Source: Pedobacter sp. ISL-64 (GTDB lineage Bacteria; Bacteroidota; Bacteroidia; Sphingobacteriales; Sphingobacteriaceae). From it: 64,000 nt of DNA. The notes under the pieces were generated by a model that did no database searches, was not told the DNA's origin, and saw only the letters and a list, made by a program, of their open reading frames with translations. The DNA lies in the NCBI RefSeq assembly GCF_018613605.1, contig NZ_JAGGPU010000021.1, forward strand, positions 1 to 64,000. Direction: 5' to 3'. Of this stretch, positions 8,918 to 16,906 are shown piece by piece. Position 1 is the first letter of the stretch, and each line of letters starts with the position of its first letter. A program made the translations under genes and the position numbers.

Positions 8918-8970
8918 AATCAGCCAAGCTGTCAGATTTATTTGTATTTATCTGAACAGATTGGCTGATT
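8918..8970. terminator. Stem-loop between ftsE and grpE
   Basis: AATCAGCCAA (8918-8927) pairs with TTGGCTGATT (8961-8970), with a nested TCAGAT/ATCTGA pair inside. It lies downstream of ftsE on the minus strand. It has no strong T run, so it is a possible transcript end or processing hairpin rather than a textbook terminator. Confidence 0.45.
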
Positions 8971-8992
8971 AGCTGACGGATGTCAGAATTTT

Positions 8993-9676
8993 TTATACGA
9001 TTTGTGCATCTTCGTGCACAATTCCATTTTCACATTTAATAATGCGCGAAGGGAAAGTACGGATGATATGGTAATCGTGTGTGGCCATTAAAACCGCAGT
9101 TCCGGCCTGGCTAATTTGTTTTAAAAGGGTTACAATTTCTTCTGATGTTTCCGGATCTAAATTCCCTGTAGGCTCATCAGCAAGAATAATTTCTGGATCA
9201 TTTAACAAAGCTCTTGCAATAACAATACGCTGCTGCTCGCCACCAGAAATTTCATGCGGCATTTTTTTGATTTTAGAACGCAAACCAACTTTGTCTAAAA
9301 CATCTTTAATGCGTTCGTTAATTAGTTTTTCGTCTTTCCAGCCTGTTGCCTTAAGCACAAATTCAAGGTTTTTTTCAATCGTTCTATCGGTAAGCAATTG
9401 AAAATCCTGAAAAACTACACCCAATTTACGGCGTAAAAACGGCACCTGACTTTCTTTTAGGTTTTTAAGGTCAAAACCAGCAATATTGCCTTCGCCATTA
9501 CCAATATGTAAGTCGCCATATAATATTTTAAGCAAACTGCTCTTTCCCGAACCTGTTTGACCGATCAGGAAGACAAATTCGTCCTTTTCGATGTGTAAAT
9601 TTACGTTTGAGAGGACTAGATGTTTCTGTTGAAAAACATCAACATTGCTTAAATGAATTACTGAGTTGCCTGCCAT
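8993..9676 (-). CDS. ftsE: FtsE-like ABC transporter ATP-binding protein
   Basis: A 227-residue ABC ATPase. Walker A is GQTGSGKSS (about 38-46), Q-loop VVFQDFQLL, signature SGGEQQR near 145, Walker B IILADEPTG near 163, and the switch histidine in ATHDYH. Size and the 'FQDFQLLTDRTIEKNLEFVLKATGW' region fit FtsE, which acts with FtsX at the septum to control cell-wall hydrolases. No ftsX is adjacent here; in Bacteroidota the two genes are often apart. It follows a small conserved protein by one base, so translation is probably coupled. Confidence 0.85.
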   Translation of the reverse strand: MAGNSVIHLSNVDVFQQKHLVLSNVNLHIEKDEFVFLIGQTGSGKSSLLKILYGDLHIGNGEGNIAGFDLKNLKESQVPFLRRKLGVVFQDFQLLTDRTIEKNLEFVLKATGWKDEKLINERIKDVLDKVGLRSKIKKMPHEISGGEQQRIVIARALLNDPEIILADEPTGNLDPETSEEIVTLLKQISQAGTAVLMATHDYHIIRTFPSRIIKCENGIVHEDAQIV

Positions 9677-9677
9677 A

Positions 9678-9881
9678 TTATATTTCTAATTTTGCAATCT
9701 GCCCGAAAGGCAAATCTTTAACCATTTCCATAATGTATTCTTGCTTATCTCCAAGTCCGATTTTTTCCAGCGATTTATCAGGTCTGTCAACCCTAAAATA
9801 AGCTAAAAGTGTAAACTTGTCATCTCTTAACTGTACGTAATCTGGAATTTTGGCTATGCCTTTAACTTTAACGATATACAT
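9678..9881 (-). CDS. Small conserved protein upstream of ftsE
   Basis: A 67-residue protein from the ATG at 9881 (MYIVKVKGIAKIPDYVQLRD). An in-frame ATG at 9905 would add eight residues. It looks like a small beta-rich domain ('FTLLAYFRVDRPDKSLEKIG'). No known function. The one-base gap to ftsE suggests translational coupling and a shared role, which is inference. Confidence 0.65.
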   Translation of the reverse strand: MYIVKVKGIAKIPDYVQLRDDKFTLLAYFRVDRPDKSLEKIGLGDKQEYIMEMVKDLPFGQIAKLEI

Positions 9882-9932
9882 TGTGTCCAAAAATAGCATT
9901 TCCAAATGATAAGCGGAAGTAAGAAGTCCTTT

Positions 9933-11833
9933 TTATCTTATTAGCATTACCCAGCCAGTATAGGTTTTAAAATCTTTGTTTAAATAAATGCTGTAATAAT
10001 ATATTGCTGGTGGAAGATCTTTCCCATTCATTTTTCCGTCCCAGGCTTTAAAAGTTCCGGTACTCTGGTAAACAAGCTGGCCATATCGGTTGGTTACTTT
10101 CACAATTGAATTTGGGAAAGATGTAATAGATGGAATATTCCAGCTATCGTTTACATTATCACCATTTGGCGTGAAGGTATTGGGGATTATCACTTTTGGA
10201 TAAACCTTGATGAAAACCTCATCAATGCTACTGTTACAGCCTAAATTTGAGCTGGCATGTAACGTATAGGTAATGTCTTCAGTTGGTGTAACAATGGGAT
10301 TGAGTTTGGTGGGGTCATCGAGATAATCTGATGGTGTCCAGAAATAGGTAAAATCATCTCCACTCACTTTACCGTTTAAAATTGCTGATTGTCCGGTAAC
10401 GATTGTTTGATCCGCACCTGCATCGGCCATTACATTTTTATTCACATTGACGGTGATTTCTGTTTCGGCCGAACATCTTCCGTCCGAAACCTGAACAGTA
10501 TACGTCGTGGTTTCAGTTGGTGTGGCGATTGGATTAGCGATTTGAGGATCTGACAAACCTTTTGATGGACGCCAAAGATAGGTAGAGCCACCCGATGCTG
10601 CTAATTGAACAGACTTGCCTTCACAAATGATTGCCCTTTGGACGTTGATTATTGGGATCACTGGATCTAAAACCGCAACCGTTGTTGTAGCTGACGATGT
10701 ACATCCATTTGCAGTCACCTGAACAGTATAAGTGCCTTCCATCGCTTTAGTTGCATTGGCAATAGTTGGGTTTTTCTCTGTTGATGTGAATTGATTTGGC
10801 CCTGACCATTTATAACTTGTTCCACCAGAAGCAATTAGTTGAATGGTGCTACCAACGCAGATAGGACCAAAGTTTTCAGCTATTGGGATGGGCTGCGGAT
10901 TTACTGTAACCGTTAGTGGCGATCCTGCTATCCTACAATTTGCTGAGTTGATATTATTTCCATCTCCAACCAATAATCTGTATTGATACACACCTTTAAC
11001 AGCGTTTTGGAATTGGACGTTAATTTCTGGCGTTTGTTCATTAGGCAGATCTGTAAAGCCATTACCTGTATTTAACTGCCATTGGTACCTTGGATTTTGA
11101 TATATCCTAGGGCTAACATCAGTTTTAAAATGGAATGTTGCACTATTTCCTTCGCACAATTGCGCAGTTGTTAAGGCGTTGCCCACAATTGATGGTATAA
11201 GGGTTGGGCCACAGGCACTAAAAGTAATATCATCTAGTGCCAGATCATTTCCTCCTCCACCAGGGTTTTGATTGGTCATTTTTAAGGTGATAACACCTAA
11301 GTTAGTTGGTGTAACAAATGTTCGGGCATATTTAATCCAGCCTGTATTTTCTAAAATATCATTGGTTGAGAATTGGAGTATTTCTACGCCATTATTCTCT
11401 ATAGTAAATCTAACATTTGGTTTGATTCCTGTATTTTTTAAAATATTAATAATCCATGCAGAAAACTCATATGTGGTGTTTGGGCAGAGATCGGTAATAG
11501 TGGCTTGATAAAATATTCCAGGACTATTTGACGCATTCACAACCATCATATAGCCGTTTAGATCATTAGGGGTATGATTTATAATATCTTGAATCCAACC
11601 AACATTTAATCCAGAGATTGTCTTGGTATGGTATATTGTCCATCATTTGGAGAACGGGTAGCATAGGTATAATTGGTAACACCATTGGGGAGAGAAGAAC
11701 CGAAGGTGTTTATTCCTGATCCAAATGTTTCATTTTTGATTGGATCTCCTAGTGTTCCGTTACATTGAGCAAATAAGTGATCACCACAACAGAGGATAAA
11801 AAAGAGAATTAAAAATATTGGGAGATAACGCAT
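9933..11833 (-). pseudogene. Frameshifted CHU_C-type secreted adhesin-like protein
   Basis: Two reading frames form one gene. The first (11833 to 11606) has a signal peptide and 'CNGTLGDPI...FGSG'; the second (to 9933) continues the same protein but opens only after a frame change. In the second frame 'KTISGLNVGWIQDI' starts exactly where the first gives PRQSLD-stop, so one base is missing near 11622-11627, at a CC/AAG junction. The full product would be about 633 residues: an N-terminal carbohydrate-binding-like sandwich, three Ig/PKD-like repeats, and a C-terminal gliding-motility-associated domain (TPNGDNVNDSW...YYYSIYLN), the sorting signal of the type IX secretion system. It is either a real disruption or a sequencing error. 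Confidence 0.85.
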
Positions 11834-11892
11834 TGCTTAAAGGGGCATTTAGCGAATATCTAAATAAAAAACTGTAATTCAATTTGTTGAAA

Positions 11893-12909
11893 TTAATTCA
11901 ATTCATTCAAAAACTCAATGGTATTTACATTATCTGCATAGTCCCAAAGTTTGGGGTGCTGGCTTTGGCCAAAACCGAAAGTGTTTAAACTTAAAGGCGA
12001 TTTGCTAATCACACATTGAATGTTTTCTGATTGGTTTTTCAGTTTATCTTCAAGCGCTTGCAGCTGCTCGTATTCTTCATAAAAAAGAACAGCCAAAGGC
12101 GATGTCAGGCGCTCATCTTCTTTTAATAACAGGAAACCATTGTCGAAGTGTTTAGCAGCATTAACCAGATAAATAGATTTATTGTAATCGTAATTGTTAT
12201 TGTATTTAAAGTGGTTGATAATAGGTTGAAAACTTTCTACGCCTTCGTAAAAATTTGCAATATCATATCCTTTTGGAAAATAGATTTTAGATACATTTCT
12301 ACAGCCTAAGCCAAAATAATCGAAAATATCGGCACCTAGCTTTTGGATATCCTCGAAACTTTCAGAACCATCTAAAACCGCTACACTGTTCCTGTTTTTT
12401 CTGATAATGTTGGGCACTTTACTAAAATAATAGTCGAAATAACGGGATGAATTGTTGCTCCCGGTTGCAATAACAGCATCAAAATCTTTTAAGCGCTCTA
12501 CATATTCTATTTTATCCTCAAAAGCAGGTTCTATTTTAACGAGTTCTGCAATTACGGCTTTAACTAATTTATCATCAGCCGAAGAAAGTTTGATTAAAGC
12601 AATATTACCTGTGGCCAGTACACTTAAAACATCATGTAAACCCACCAATGGGATATTCCCTGCCAGGATTAAACCAACCTTTTTTGGAGCGGTACTAAAC
12701 TTGATCGATTTGAACCAAATGGCCAAATCGGCCTCATTTAACATCTCAGCAAAAGATAAAATAGATTTTTTTATGTTTTCTGCAGTAAACCATGCATTAG
12801 TGCTTTCAGCGGTATAAAATGCATTTCCTAGTATGTCAGTAGGGTTTGTAAGCAATTTACCTAGTTTGTTGAACGCGATTATTACTTTTTCTTGAGTTAA
12901 TGCTGACAT
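11893..12909 (-). CDS. LuxC-type acyl-CoA reductase family protein
   Basis: A 338-residue protein of the LuxC/aldehyde-dehydrogenase-like reductase group. Seen: 'KKVGLILAGNIPLVGLHDVLSVLATGN' (about 76-102, nucleotide-binding region), 'DAVIATGSNNSSRYFDYYF' near 150-168, and 'FGLGCRNVSKIYFP' near 200-213, the Cys-containing active-site segment. Relatives reduce acyl-CoA to aldehyde; the substrate in Bacteroidota is unknown. It is transcribed away from the ferredoxin gene 78 bases upstream. This divergent pair is common in Bacteroidota and suggests a redox link (inference). Confidence 0.8.
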   Translation of the reverse strand: MSALTQEKVIIAFNKLGKLLTNPTDILGNAFYTAESTNAWFTAENIKKSILSFAEMLNEADLAIWFKSIKFSTAPKKVGLILAGNIPLVGLHDVLSVLATGNIALIKLSSADDKLVKAVIAELVKIEPAFEDKIEYVERLKDFDAVIATGSNNSSRYFDYYFSKVPNIIRKNRNSVAVLDGSESFEDIQKLGADIFDYFGLGCRNVSKIYFPKGYDIANFYEGVESFQPIINHFKYNNNYDYNKSIYLVNAAKHFDNGFLLLKEDERLTSPLAVLFYEEYEQLQALEDKLKNQSENIQCVISKSPLSLNTFGFGQSQHPKLWDYADNVNTIEFLNELN

Positions 12910-12939
12910 ATTTAGAATTATTATTAAGTGATTATATCT

Positions 12940-12960
12940 TATATTTGCAGCGCAAAGGTA
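12940..12960. promoter_or_regulatory. Overlapping divergent promoters for ferredoxin and LuxC-like gene
   Basis: On the plus strand TATATTTG at 12940-12947 matches the Bacteroidota -7 box TAnnTTTG, 40 bases before the ferredoxin ATG. On the minus strand TACCTTTG at 12960-12953 matches the same consensus, 43 bases before the LuxC-like ATG. The boxes are 5 bases apart and point toward each other. The -33 elements are weak on both strands. Confidence 0.6.
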
Positions 12961-12987
12961 AACTAAGCAAAAGAATTAGACGAAAAC

Positions 12988-13338
12988 ATGGCGATTAAAA
13001 TAACAGATGAGTGTATAAATTGTGGGGCTTGCGAACCAGAATGTCCTAATAACGCAATTTACGATGCCGGTACTGCATGGCGTTTTTCTGATGGTACAAA
13101 TTTAAATGGTATCATTGATTTTGGTAATCAACAAATTGAAGCTGATGCAGCTCAAGAAGCAGTTTCGGATGAAGTTTATTATATTGTATCCGATAAGTGT
13201 ACAGAGTGTAAGGGCTTTCATGATGAGCCTCAGTGTGCGGCAGTTTGCCCGGTTGATTGTTGCGTAGATGATGAAGATATCCGCGAAACAGAAGAAGAAT
13301 TATTAGCGAAGAAAGCTTGGTTACACCAGGAAGGATAA
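12988..13338 (+). CDS. 4Fe-4S dicluster ferredoxin
   Basis: A 116-residue soluble electron carrier. The first cluster motif is CINCGACEPECPNNAI (about 9-24). The second is spread, with CTECKGFHDEPQCAAVCPVDCC near 71-92, the extended CxxC(x8)CxxxC form of Alvin-type (YfhL-like) ferredoxins. The acidic stretch between the motifs is also typical. Partners are not known; the divergent LuxC-type reductase is one candidate. A strong terminator follows. Confidence 0.93.
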   Translation: MAIKITDECINCGACEPECPNNAIYDAGTAWRFSDGTNLNGIIDFGNQQIEADAAQEAVSDEVYYIVSDKCTECKGFHDEPQCAAVCPVDCCVDDEDIRETEEELLAKKAWLHQEG

Positions 13339-13356
13339 GCTTTATTAGATATTTAC

Positions 13357-13387
13357 AAAAAAGTCCCGCTTAAAGTGGGACTTTTTT
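13357..13387 (+). terminator. Ferredoxin terminator
   Basis: AAAAAAGTCCC (13357-13367) pairs with GGGACTTTTTT (13377-13387), extended by inner pairs around a TAA loop. A T run follows. It lies 18 bases after the ferredoxin stop. Confidence 0.9.
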
Positions 13388-13427
13388 AGTTATAGGAAGT
13401 TTTTTATAGATCAAAATATAATCATGA

Positions 13428-13646
13428 CCAATAGATGAGTATAGAAAGGAAGGAATAGGTACCCAGAGTTTAAAATATATTGAAGACGTTGCAAAATCAA
13501 AAGGAGTAACAGTTGCTATGCTTGATACTTTTGACTTTCAGTCAGAAAAGTTTTATCTAAAGAACGGATATGTGGCAATCGGAGAGATACAAAACTTTCC
13601 TAAAGGGCACAAAAGAATTTACTTTTCGAAAACATTAGACCTTTAA
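13428..13646 (+). pseudogene. C-terminal relic of a GNAT acetyltransferase
   Basis: A 72-codon open stretch with no start codon, following an in-frame TGA at 13425-13427. It reads 'EYRKEGIGTQSLKYIEDVAK', then 'VTVAMLDTFDFQSEKFYLKN' and 'GYVAIGEIQNFPKGHKRIYFSKTLDL'. EYRKEGIGTQ is the acetyl-CoA-binding motif A (R/Q-x-x-G-x-G/A), and the rest is the normal C-terminal half of a GNAT domain. The N-terminal half, including the fold's first strands, is missing, so this is a decayed gene. It sits in the 384-base gap between the ferredoxin and UspA genes. Confidence 0.75.
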
Positions 13647-13694
13647 ATTAGTGTCTGATATCTTCTGAAAACTATTATTACGTTCTTCAGTTTC

Positions 13695-13722
13695 CCCTAA
13701 ACCCTAAACCCTAAACCCTAAA
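13695..13722. repeat. Four perfect tandem copies of CCCTAAA
   Basis: A 7-base unit repeated exactly four times, ending at the base next to the UspA stop codon (13723). It matches the plant-type telomere repeat, which must be coincidence here. Related degenerate strings (GGTTTAGGGTTAGGGG near 16133, CCCTAAACCTT near 41220) occur in other gaps. Confidence 0.9.
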
Positions 13723-14175
13723 CTAATCTACATCACATTTATTAGGAATAATCAAAACCGGACAAGCAGATTTTCTCGCCACGTGTTCGGCAACGCTTCC
13801 CATTAAAAAATGGTACAAGCCTGTACGTCCGTAAGTGCCTATAACAATTAAATCAGATCCCCACTCGTCCGATTGTTGGATAATACCATGCGCTGCGGTA
13901 TCGACAACACTTAAATAAGTGGTTTTTGCACCTTTGCTATATTTCGTCTCCATTTCTTTAAGCAAAATGTGGCTGTTTTCTTCGCTATTGTCATATGTTT
14001 CTAAAAACACTGGTGCCAAGGTTAAATCGGGGTTTACATTAGCCGGAATAGGCTCGATAATGTTAACCAATGCTACTTCTGCTCCAAATTTTTCAGCCAT
14101 GTCGTAACCGGCTTTTGCCGCTTTTTCTGAGCAGGTACTATTATCAACGGCAATTAATATTTTTTTAAAATTCAT
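13723..14175 (-). CDS. Universal stress protein UspA family
   Basis: A 150-residue single Usp domain from the ATG at 14175 (MNFKKILIAVDNSTCSEKAA). The frame is open to 14343 but the upstream part is not Usp-like and covers the promoter. The nucleotide-binding pattern G-x2-G-x9-G-S is intact: IGTYGRTGLYHFLMGSVAEHVARKSACPVLII, about 113-144. ATP-binding Usp proteins of this kind act in stress and stationary phase. It is divergent from the NlpC/P60 gene with 110 bases between. Confidence 0.92.
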   Translation of the reverse strand: MNFKKILIAVDNSTCSEKAAKAGYDMAEKFGAEVALVNIIEPIPANVNPDLTLAPVFLETYDNSEENSHILLKEMETKYSKGAKTTYLSVVDTAAHGIIQQSDEWGSDLIVIGTYGRTGLYHFLMGSVAEHVARKSACPVLIIPNKCDVD

Positions 14176-14177
14176 GG

Positions 14178-14286
14178 CGAGCATATTTAAAGGGTGATCA
14201 TCATAAAAATAACAAATTTGTACGTAAAATGTTAGGCAATGGATGTATTTTATTAGTTTTACAATAGTTTCACGAGCATATTTAAA
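14178..14286. promoter_or_regulatory. Divergent control region bracketed by a 14-bp direct repeat
   Basis: CGAGCATATTTAAA occurs at 14178-14191 and again at 14273-14286, one copy just outside the UspA ATG and one overlapping the first base of the NlpC/P60 ATG. The repeat flanks the whole intergenic region. It may be an operator pair or a small duplication. Confidence 0.5.
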
Positions 14287-15071
14287 TGGAAAATCAATAC
14301 GGTATTTGTAGAGTTGCGGTGGCACCCTTAAGAGCTGATGCAACAGATAAAGCAGAAATTGTTTCGCAGCTTTTATTCGGCGATCATGTAGAAATTATTC
14401 AGAAGGAAGACCGCTGGTGGCTCATTAAAAATGGCTACGATGGTTACGAAGGCTGGATGGATTTCAGACAATTGGCCCCGATTAGCCAAAGCCAGTTTGC
14501 AAAAATGCACGATTGTAAATTGCTTGCTCCATTAAGTTTCAATAATGTGCTAACAGCAGCCGATGGAAGTTCGTATCATTTGAGTCCGGCAAGTAATCTT
14601 CCTTTTTTAAAAGACGGTTTTTGTTATGCTGGCGAGGAAAAATTTAAACTGAATTTCGAAGCATACAACAATATTGCAGTGGATTTTACCGATAGAGTTA
14701 CCGAAACGGCAAAATTTTTTCAAAATATCCCGTACTTATGGGGCGGAAGACATTTGTTTGGCTTAGATTGTTCTGGTTTTGTACAAACCGTATTTAAAAT
14801 GTTAGGTATTAAGTTAAATCGTGATGCCTCACAGCAGGCCGAACAAGGCGAATTGGTCGGCTTTTTGGCAGAATGCAGGGCTGGTGATGTTGCTTTTTTT
14901 GATAACGACGAAGGCAGAATTACTCACGTAGGCATTATGCTCAGTCCAAATGAAATTATCCATTCCTCAGCCAAAGTAAAAATTGATCCAATTGATGACC
15001 AAGGGATTTTTAATAAGGAATTGGGTAAATATTCGCACAAATTGAGAATTATCAAACGTTTTGTGGAATAG
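14286..15071 (+). CDS. NlpC/P60 cell-wall endopeptidase with SH3b domain
   Basis: A 261-residue protein. Residues about 1-65 form a bacterial SH3 domain ('VAPLRADATDKAEIVSQLLFGD...GYEGWMDFRQL'). The C-terminal NlpC/P60 domain has the catalytic Cys at 162 (FGLDCSGFVQTVF), the His at 214 (RITHVGIML) and a downstream polar third residue (IIHSSA). Such enzymes cut gamma-D-Glu-diamino acid bonds in peptidoglycan stem peptides (YkfC-like). No signal peptide is seen, so it may act in the cytoplasm on recycled muropeptides. Confidence 0.9.
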   Translation: MENQYGICRVAVAPLRADATDKAEIVSQLLFGDHVEIIQKEDRWWLIKNGYDGYEGWMDFRQLAPISQSQFAKMHDCKLLAPLSFNNVLTAADGSSYHLSPASNLPFLKDGFCYAGEEKFKLNFEAYNNIAVDFTDRVTETAKFFQNIPYLWGGRHLFGLDCSGFVQTVFKMLGIKLNRDASQQAEQGELVGFLAECRAGDVAFFDNDEGRITHVGIMLSPNEIIHSSAKVKIDPIDDQGIFNKELGKYSHKLRIIKRFVE

Positions 15072-15092
15072 TAGCCGGGAAAGCGAGCGTCA

Positions 15093-15111
15093 CCCTGAAT
15101 TTATTTCAGGG
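15093..15111. repeat. Small dispersed hairpin
   Basis: CCCTGAA (15093-15099) and TTCAGGG (15105-15111) form a hairpin in the gap after the NlpC/P60 gene. The same gap also has AAATAAATTCAGCATGACGA, which recurs after the dihydroorotase-like gene at 31508-31534. This is one of several short intergenic repeat families in the window. Confidence 0.6.
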
Positions 15112-15220
15112 TCGTTTATATTAAGAAAGATGCTGACCACGTAGTAGCTACAAGACAAGTGAAAATACTATTTCTACTTGTAAAATAAATTCAGCATGAC
15201 GAAGCTTAATTACAATAAAA

Positions 15221-16120
15221 TTAATCTCCCATCTCCCAAACCATCACCTGCCGATCATCTCCTGTAGAAATGAGGTATTTACCATCGTGGCTCCAGATAA
15301 TCTTATTAATGGAGTGGGTATGGCCGGTTCCAAGTTTCTCTAAGCTTAATATTTTATACAGTTTAAAGTTTTCTGCATCCCAGAGTTTAATGCTTTTATC
15401 CTGACTGCTTGTAGCAAAATAAGGCAGGCTAGGGTGAAAGGCAATATCATATACGGTAAACATGTGTGCCGGAACCGTTTCCCTAAGCTCATAATTTGGC
15501 AGATTCCATATTTTTAACTGTGCATCCCTACTGCCCGAGATTAAGTATTTACCAATAGGATGATATGCCAAAGAGGTAACAGGTAATGAATGCCCTTCCA
15601 GAGATTGTTTGAGGCTATAATCAGCCAGGTTATAAATCCTGATCAGGTGATCTTTACAACCAAAGGCCACTTCACTTTCGTTAGGTGCAATTGCAATAGC
15701 CCTAACCGTATCGTAAGCCACCTGAAAACGGTAAATCTCTGTAAAGTCTACCAACGACCAAACCGCAACCGTTCCATCTTCGCCAGTGGTTAAAAGCTCA
15801 TTTTTGCCTTTTACCGTTTGTATGTTGAAAATCGGCTTGGTATGTGCATTTATTCTGGTAATTACTTTCTGATCATTAAAGTCGTAAACACTAAACGCAC
15901 CACTCCTTTCCCCAACAAATAATTGATTGTTGTAATAATGCAGACAATAAACTGAACTTTGTACCGGCATTTTAACCTTTACAAAAGCCATCGTATGTAA
16001 CGACCATTCTACAACACCTTTATCATTTCCTGCACTGAAAAATATACCATCTTCATCTGAGTTGGCAAGCGCATAAACAGGGTTTTGGTGTCCGGGAAGA
16101 GTTTGTAGGTGTTTGAGCAT
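15221..16120 (-). CDS. WD40 repeat protein
   Basis: A 299-residue beta-propeller with about seven WD40 repeats. Clear blades are 'HTKPIFNIQ...LLTTGEDGTVAVWSL', 'HSLPVTSLAYHP...LISGSRDAQLKIWNL', 'HMFTVYDIAFHP...FATSSQDKSIKLWDA' and 'HTHSINKIIWSHD...LISTGDDRQVMVWEM'. The ATG at 16120 (MLKHLQTLPGHQ) is chosen; the longer frame to 16165 is made of repeat sequence. The protein is cytoplasmic and probably a scaffold. It lies after hisIE on the same strand, separated by repeats; a histidine-related role is not implied. Confidence 0.9.
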   Translation of the reverse strand: MLKHLQTLPGHQNPVYALANSDEDGIFFSAGNDKGVVEWSLHTMAFVKVKMPVQSSVYCLHYYNNQLFVGERSGAFSVYDFNDQKVITRINAHTKPIFNIQTVKGKNELLTTGEDGTVAVWSLVDFTEIYRFQVAYDTVRAIAIAPNESEVAFGCKDHLIRIYNLADYSLKQSLEGHSLPVTSLAYHPIGKYLISGSRDAQLKIWNLPNYELRETVPAHMFTVYDIAFHPSLPYFATSSQDKSIKLWDAENFKLYKILSLEKLGTGHTHSINKIIWSHDGKYLISTGDDRQVMVWEMGD

Positions 16121-16194
16121 TTCTTGAGGTTTTGGGTTTAGGGTTAGGGGTGTAAGGTTAGGCATCTGGCACCTTACGCCTTTTACCTCAAACC

Positions 16195-16797
16195 TTATTG
16201 ATGTCTTTTCTCTAAATTCTTCGCTATATCCTGAATCGATAACCCTTTTTCTTTCAATAAAAACAATAGGTGAAAAACAAGATCCGATGCTTCTCCAATT
16301 AACTCTTCTTCTGTTTCGGCAAGCGCTGCGATTACCGTTTCTACACCTTCTTCACCAACTTTTTGAGCAATCTTATTTAATCCCTTGTTACGCATTTTGT
16401 TGATATAAGAACCCTCAACCGGGTTTTCATATCGATCATTAATGATGTTTTCGAGCTCGAAAATAAAGTTTTGGTTAAAATCTGTTTTAAAACAGCTACG
16501 GCTACCGGTATGGCAGGTTGGACCAACGGCATCCGCTTTGATTAGAATGGTGTCGTTATCACAGTCTACAAAAAGTTCTTTAACAAACAAAAAGTTATTG
16601 CTGGTTTCACCTTTTGTCCAAAGGCGGTTTTTAGCGCGCGAAAAGAAAGTTACCTTGCCTTCGGCCTGCGTTTTCTCGAGTGCTTCAGCATTCATATAGC
16701 CTAGCATCAAAACCTCTAAAGTTTTGTAATCCTGAATGATTACTGGAAGTAAGCCAGCTGTTTTATCCCAATCAAGGGAGTTGGTATCGATTGTCAT
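16195..16797 (-). CDS. hisIE: Bifunctional phosphoribosyl-AMP cyclohydrolase / phosphoribosyl-ATP pyrophosphatase
   Basis: A 200-residue fusion catalysing histidine steps 2 and 3. The HisI part (about 1-110) has 'VLMLGYMNAEAL', 'FFSRAKNRLWTKGETSNN' and the zinc/catalytic run DCDNDTILIKADAVGPTCHT, then GSRSCF. The HisE part (about 112-200) has 'GVETVIAALAE' and 'EASDLVFHLLFLL'. The ATG at 16797 (MTIDTNSLDW) is chosen because the upstream extension is encoded by an inverted repeat. It is the last his gene, 110 bases after hisF. Confidence 0.96.
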   Translation of the reverse strand: MTIDTNSLDWDKTAGLLPVIIQDYKTLEVLMLGYMNAEALEKTQAEGKVTFFSRAKNRLWTKGETSNNFLFVKELFVDCDNDTILIKADAVGPTCHTGSRSCFKTDFNQNFIFELENIINDRYENPVEGSYINKMRNKGLNKIAQKVGEEGVETVIAALAETEEELIGEASDLVFHLLFLLKEKGLSIQDIAKNLEKRHQ

Positions 16798-16811
16798 TTT
16801 TATGATGTTTC

Positions 16812-16897
16812 CGTCATTGCGAGGCACGAAGCAATCTTACTACTTTTGCAGGTTTCGAACCCGTAGCATTAGGATTGCTTCGTGCCTCGCAATGACG
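16812..16897. repeat. 25-bp perfect inverted repeat between hisF and hisIE
   Basis: The 25-base arm at 16812-16836 is exactly complementary to 16873-16897, with a 36-base loop. The core CGTCATTGCGAGGCACGAAG is of the widespread 'GTCATTGCGAGG..CGAAGCAAT' intergenic repeat type reported from unrelated phyla. It sits inside the his operon, so it must be transcribed and would fold into a stable hairpin. Confidence 0.9.
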
Positions 16898-16906
16898 AGT
16901 TAACTA

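Noticed and set aside
13695..13722. Telomere-like CCCTAAA repeat as a replicon end
   Set aside because: Only four copies, inside a gene-dense chromosomal region with genes continuing on both sides.
16121..16165. N-terminal extension of the WD40 protein
   Set aside because: The codons come from a degenerate CCCTAAC-type repeat, not from the propeller.
16798..16827. N-terminal extension of HisIE (MPRNDGNIIK)
   Set aside because: It is encoded by one arm of an inverted repeat; the conserved protein begins at 16797.
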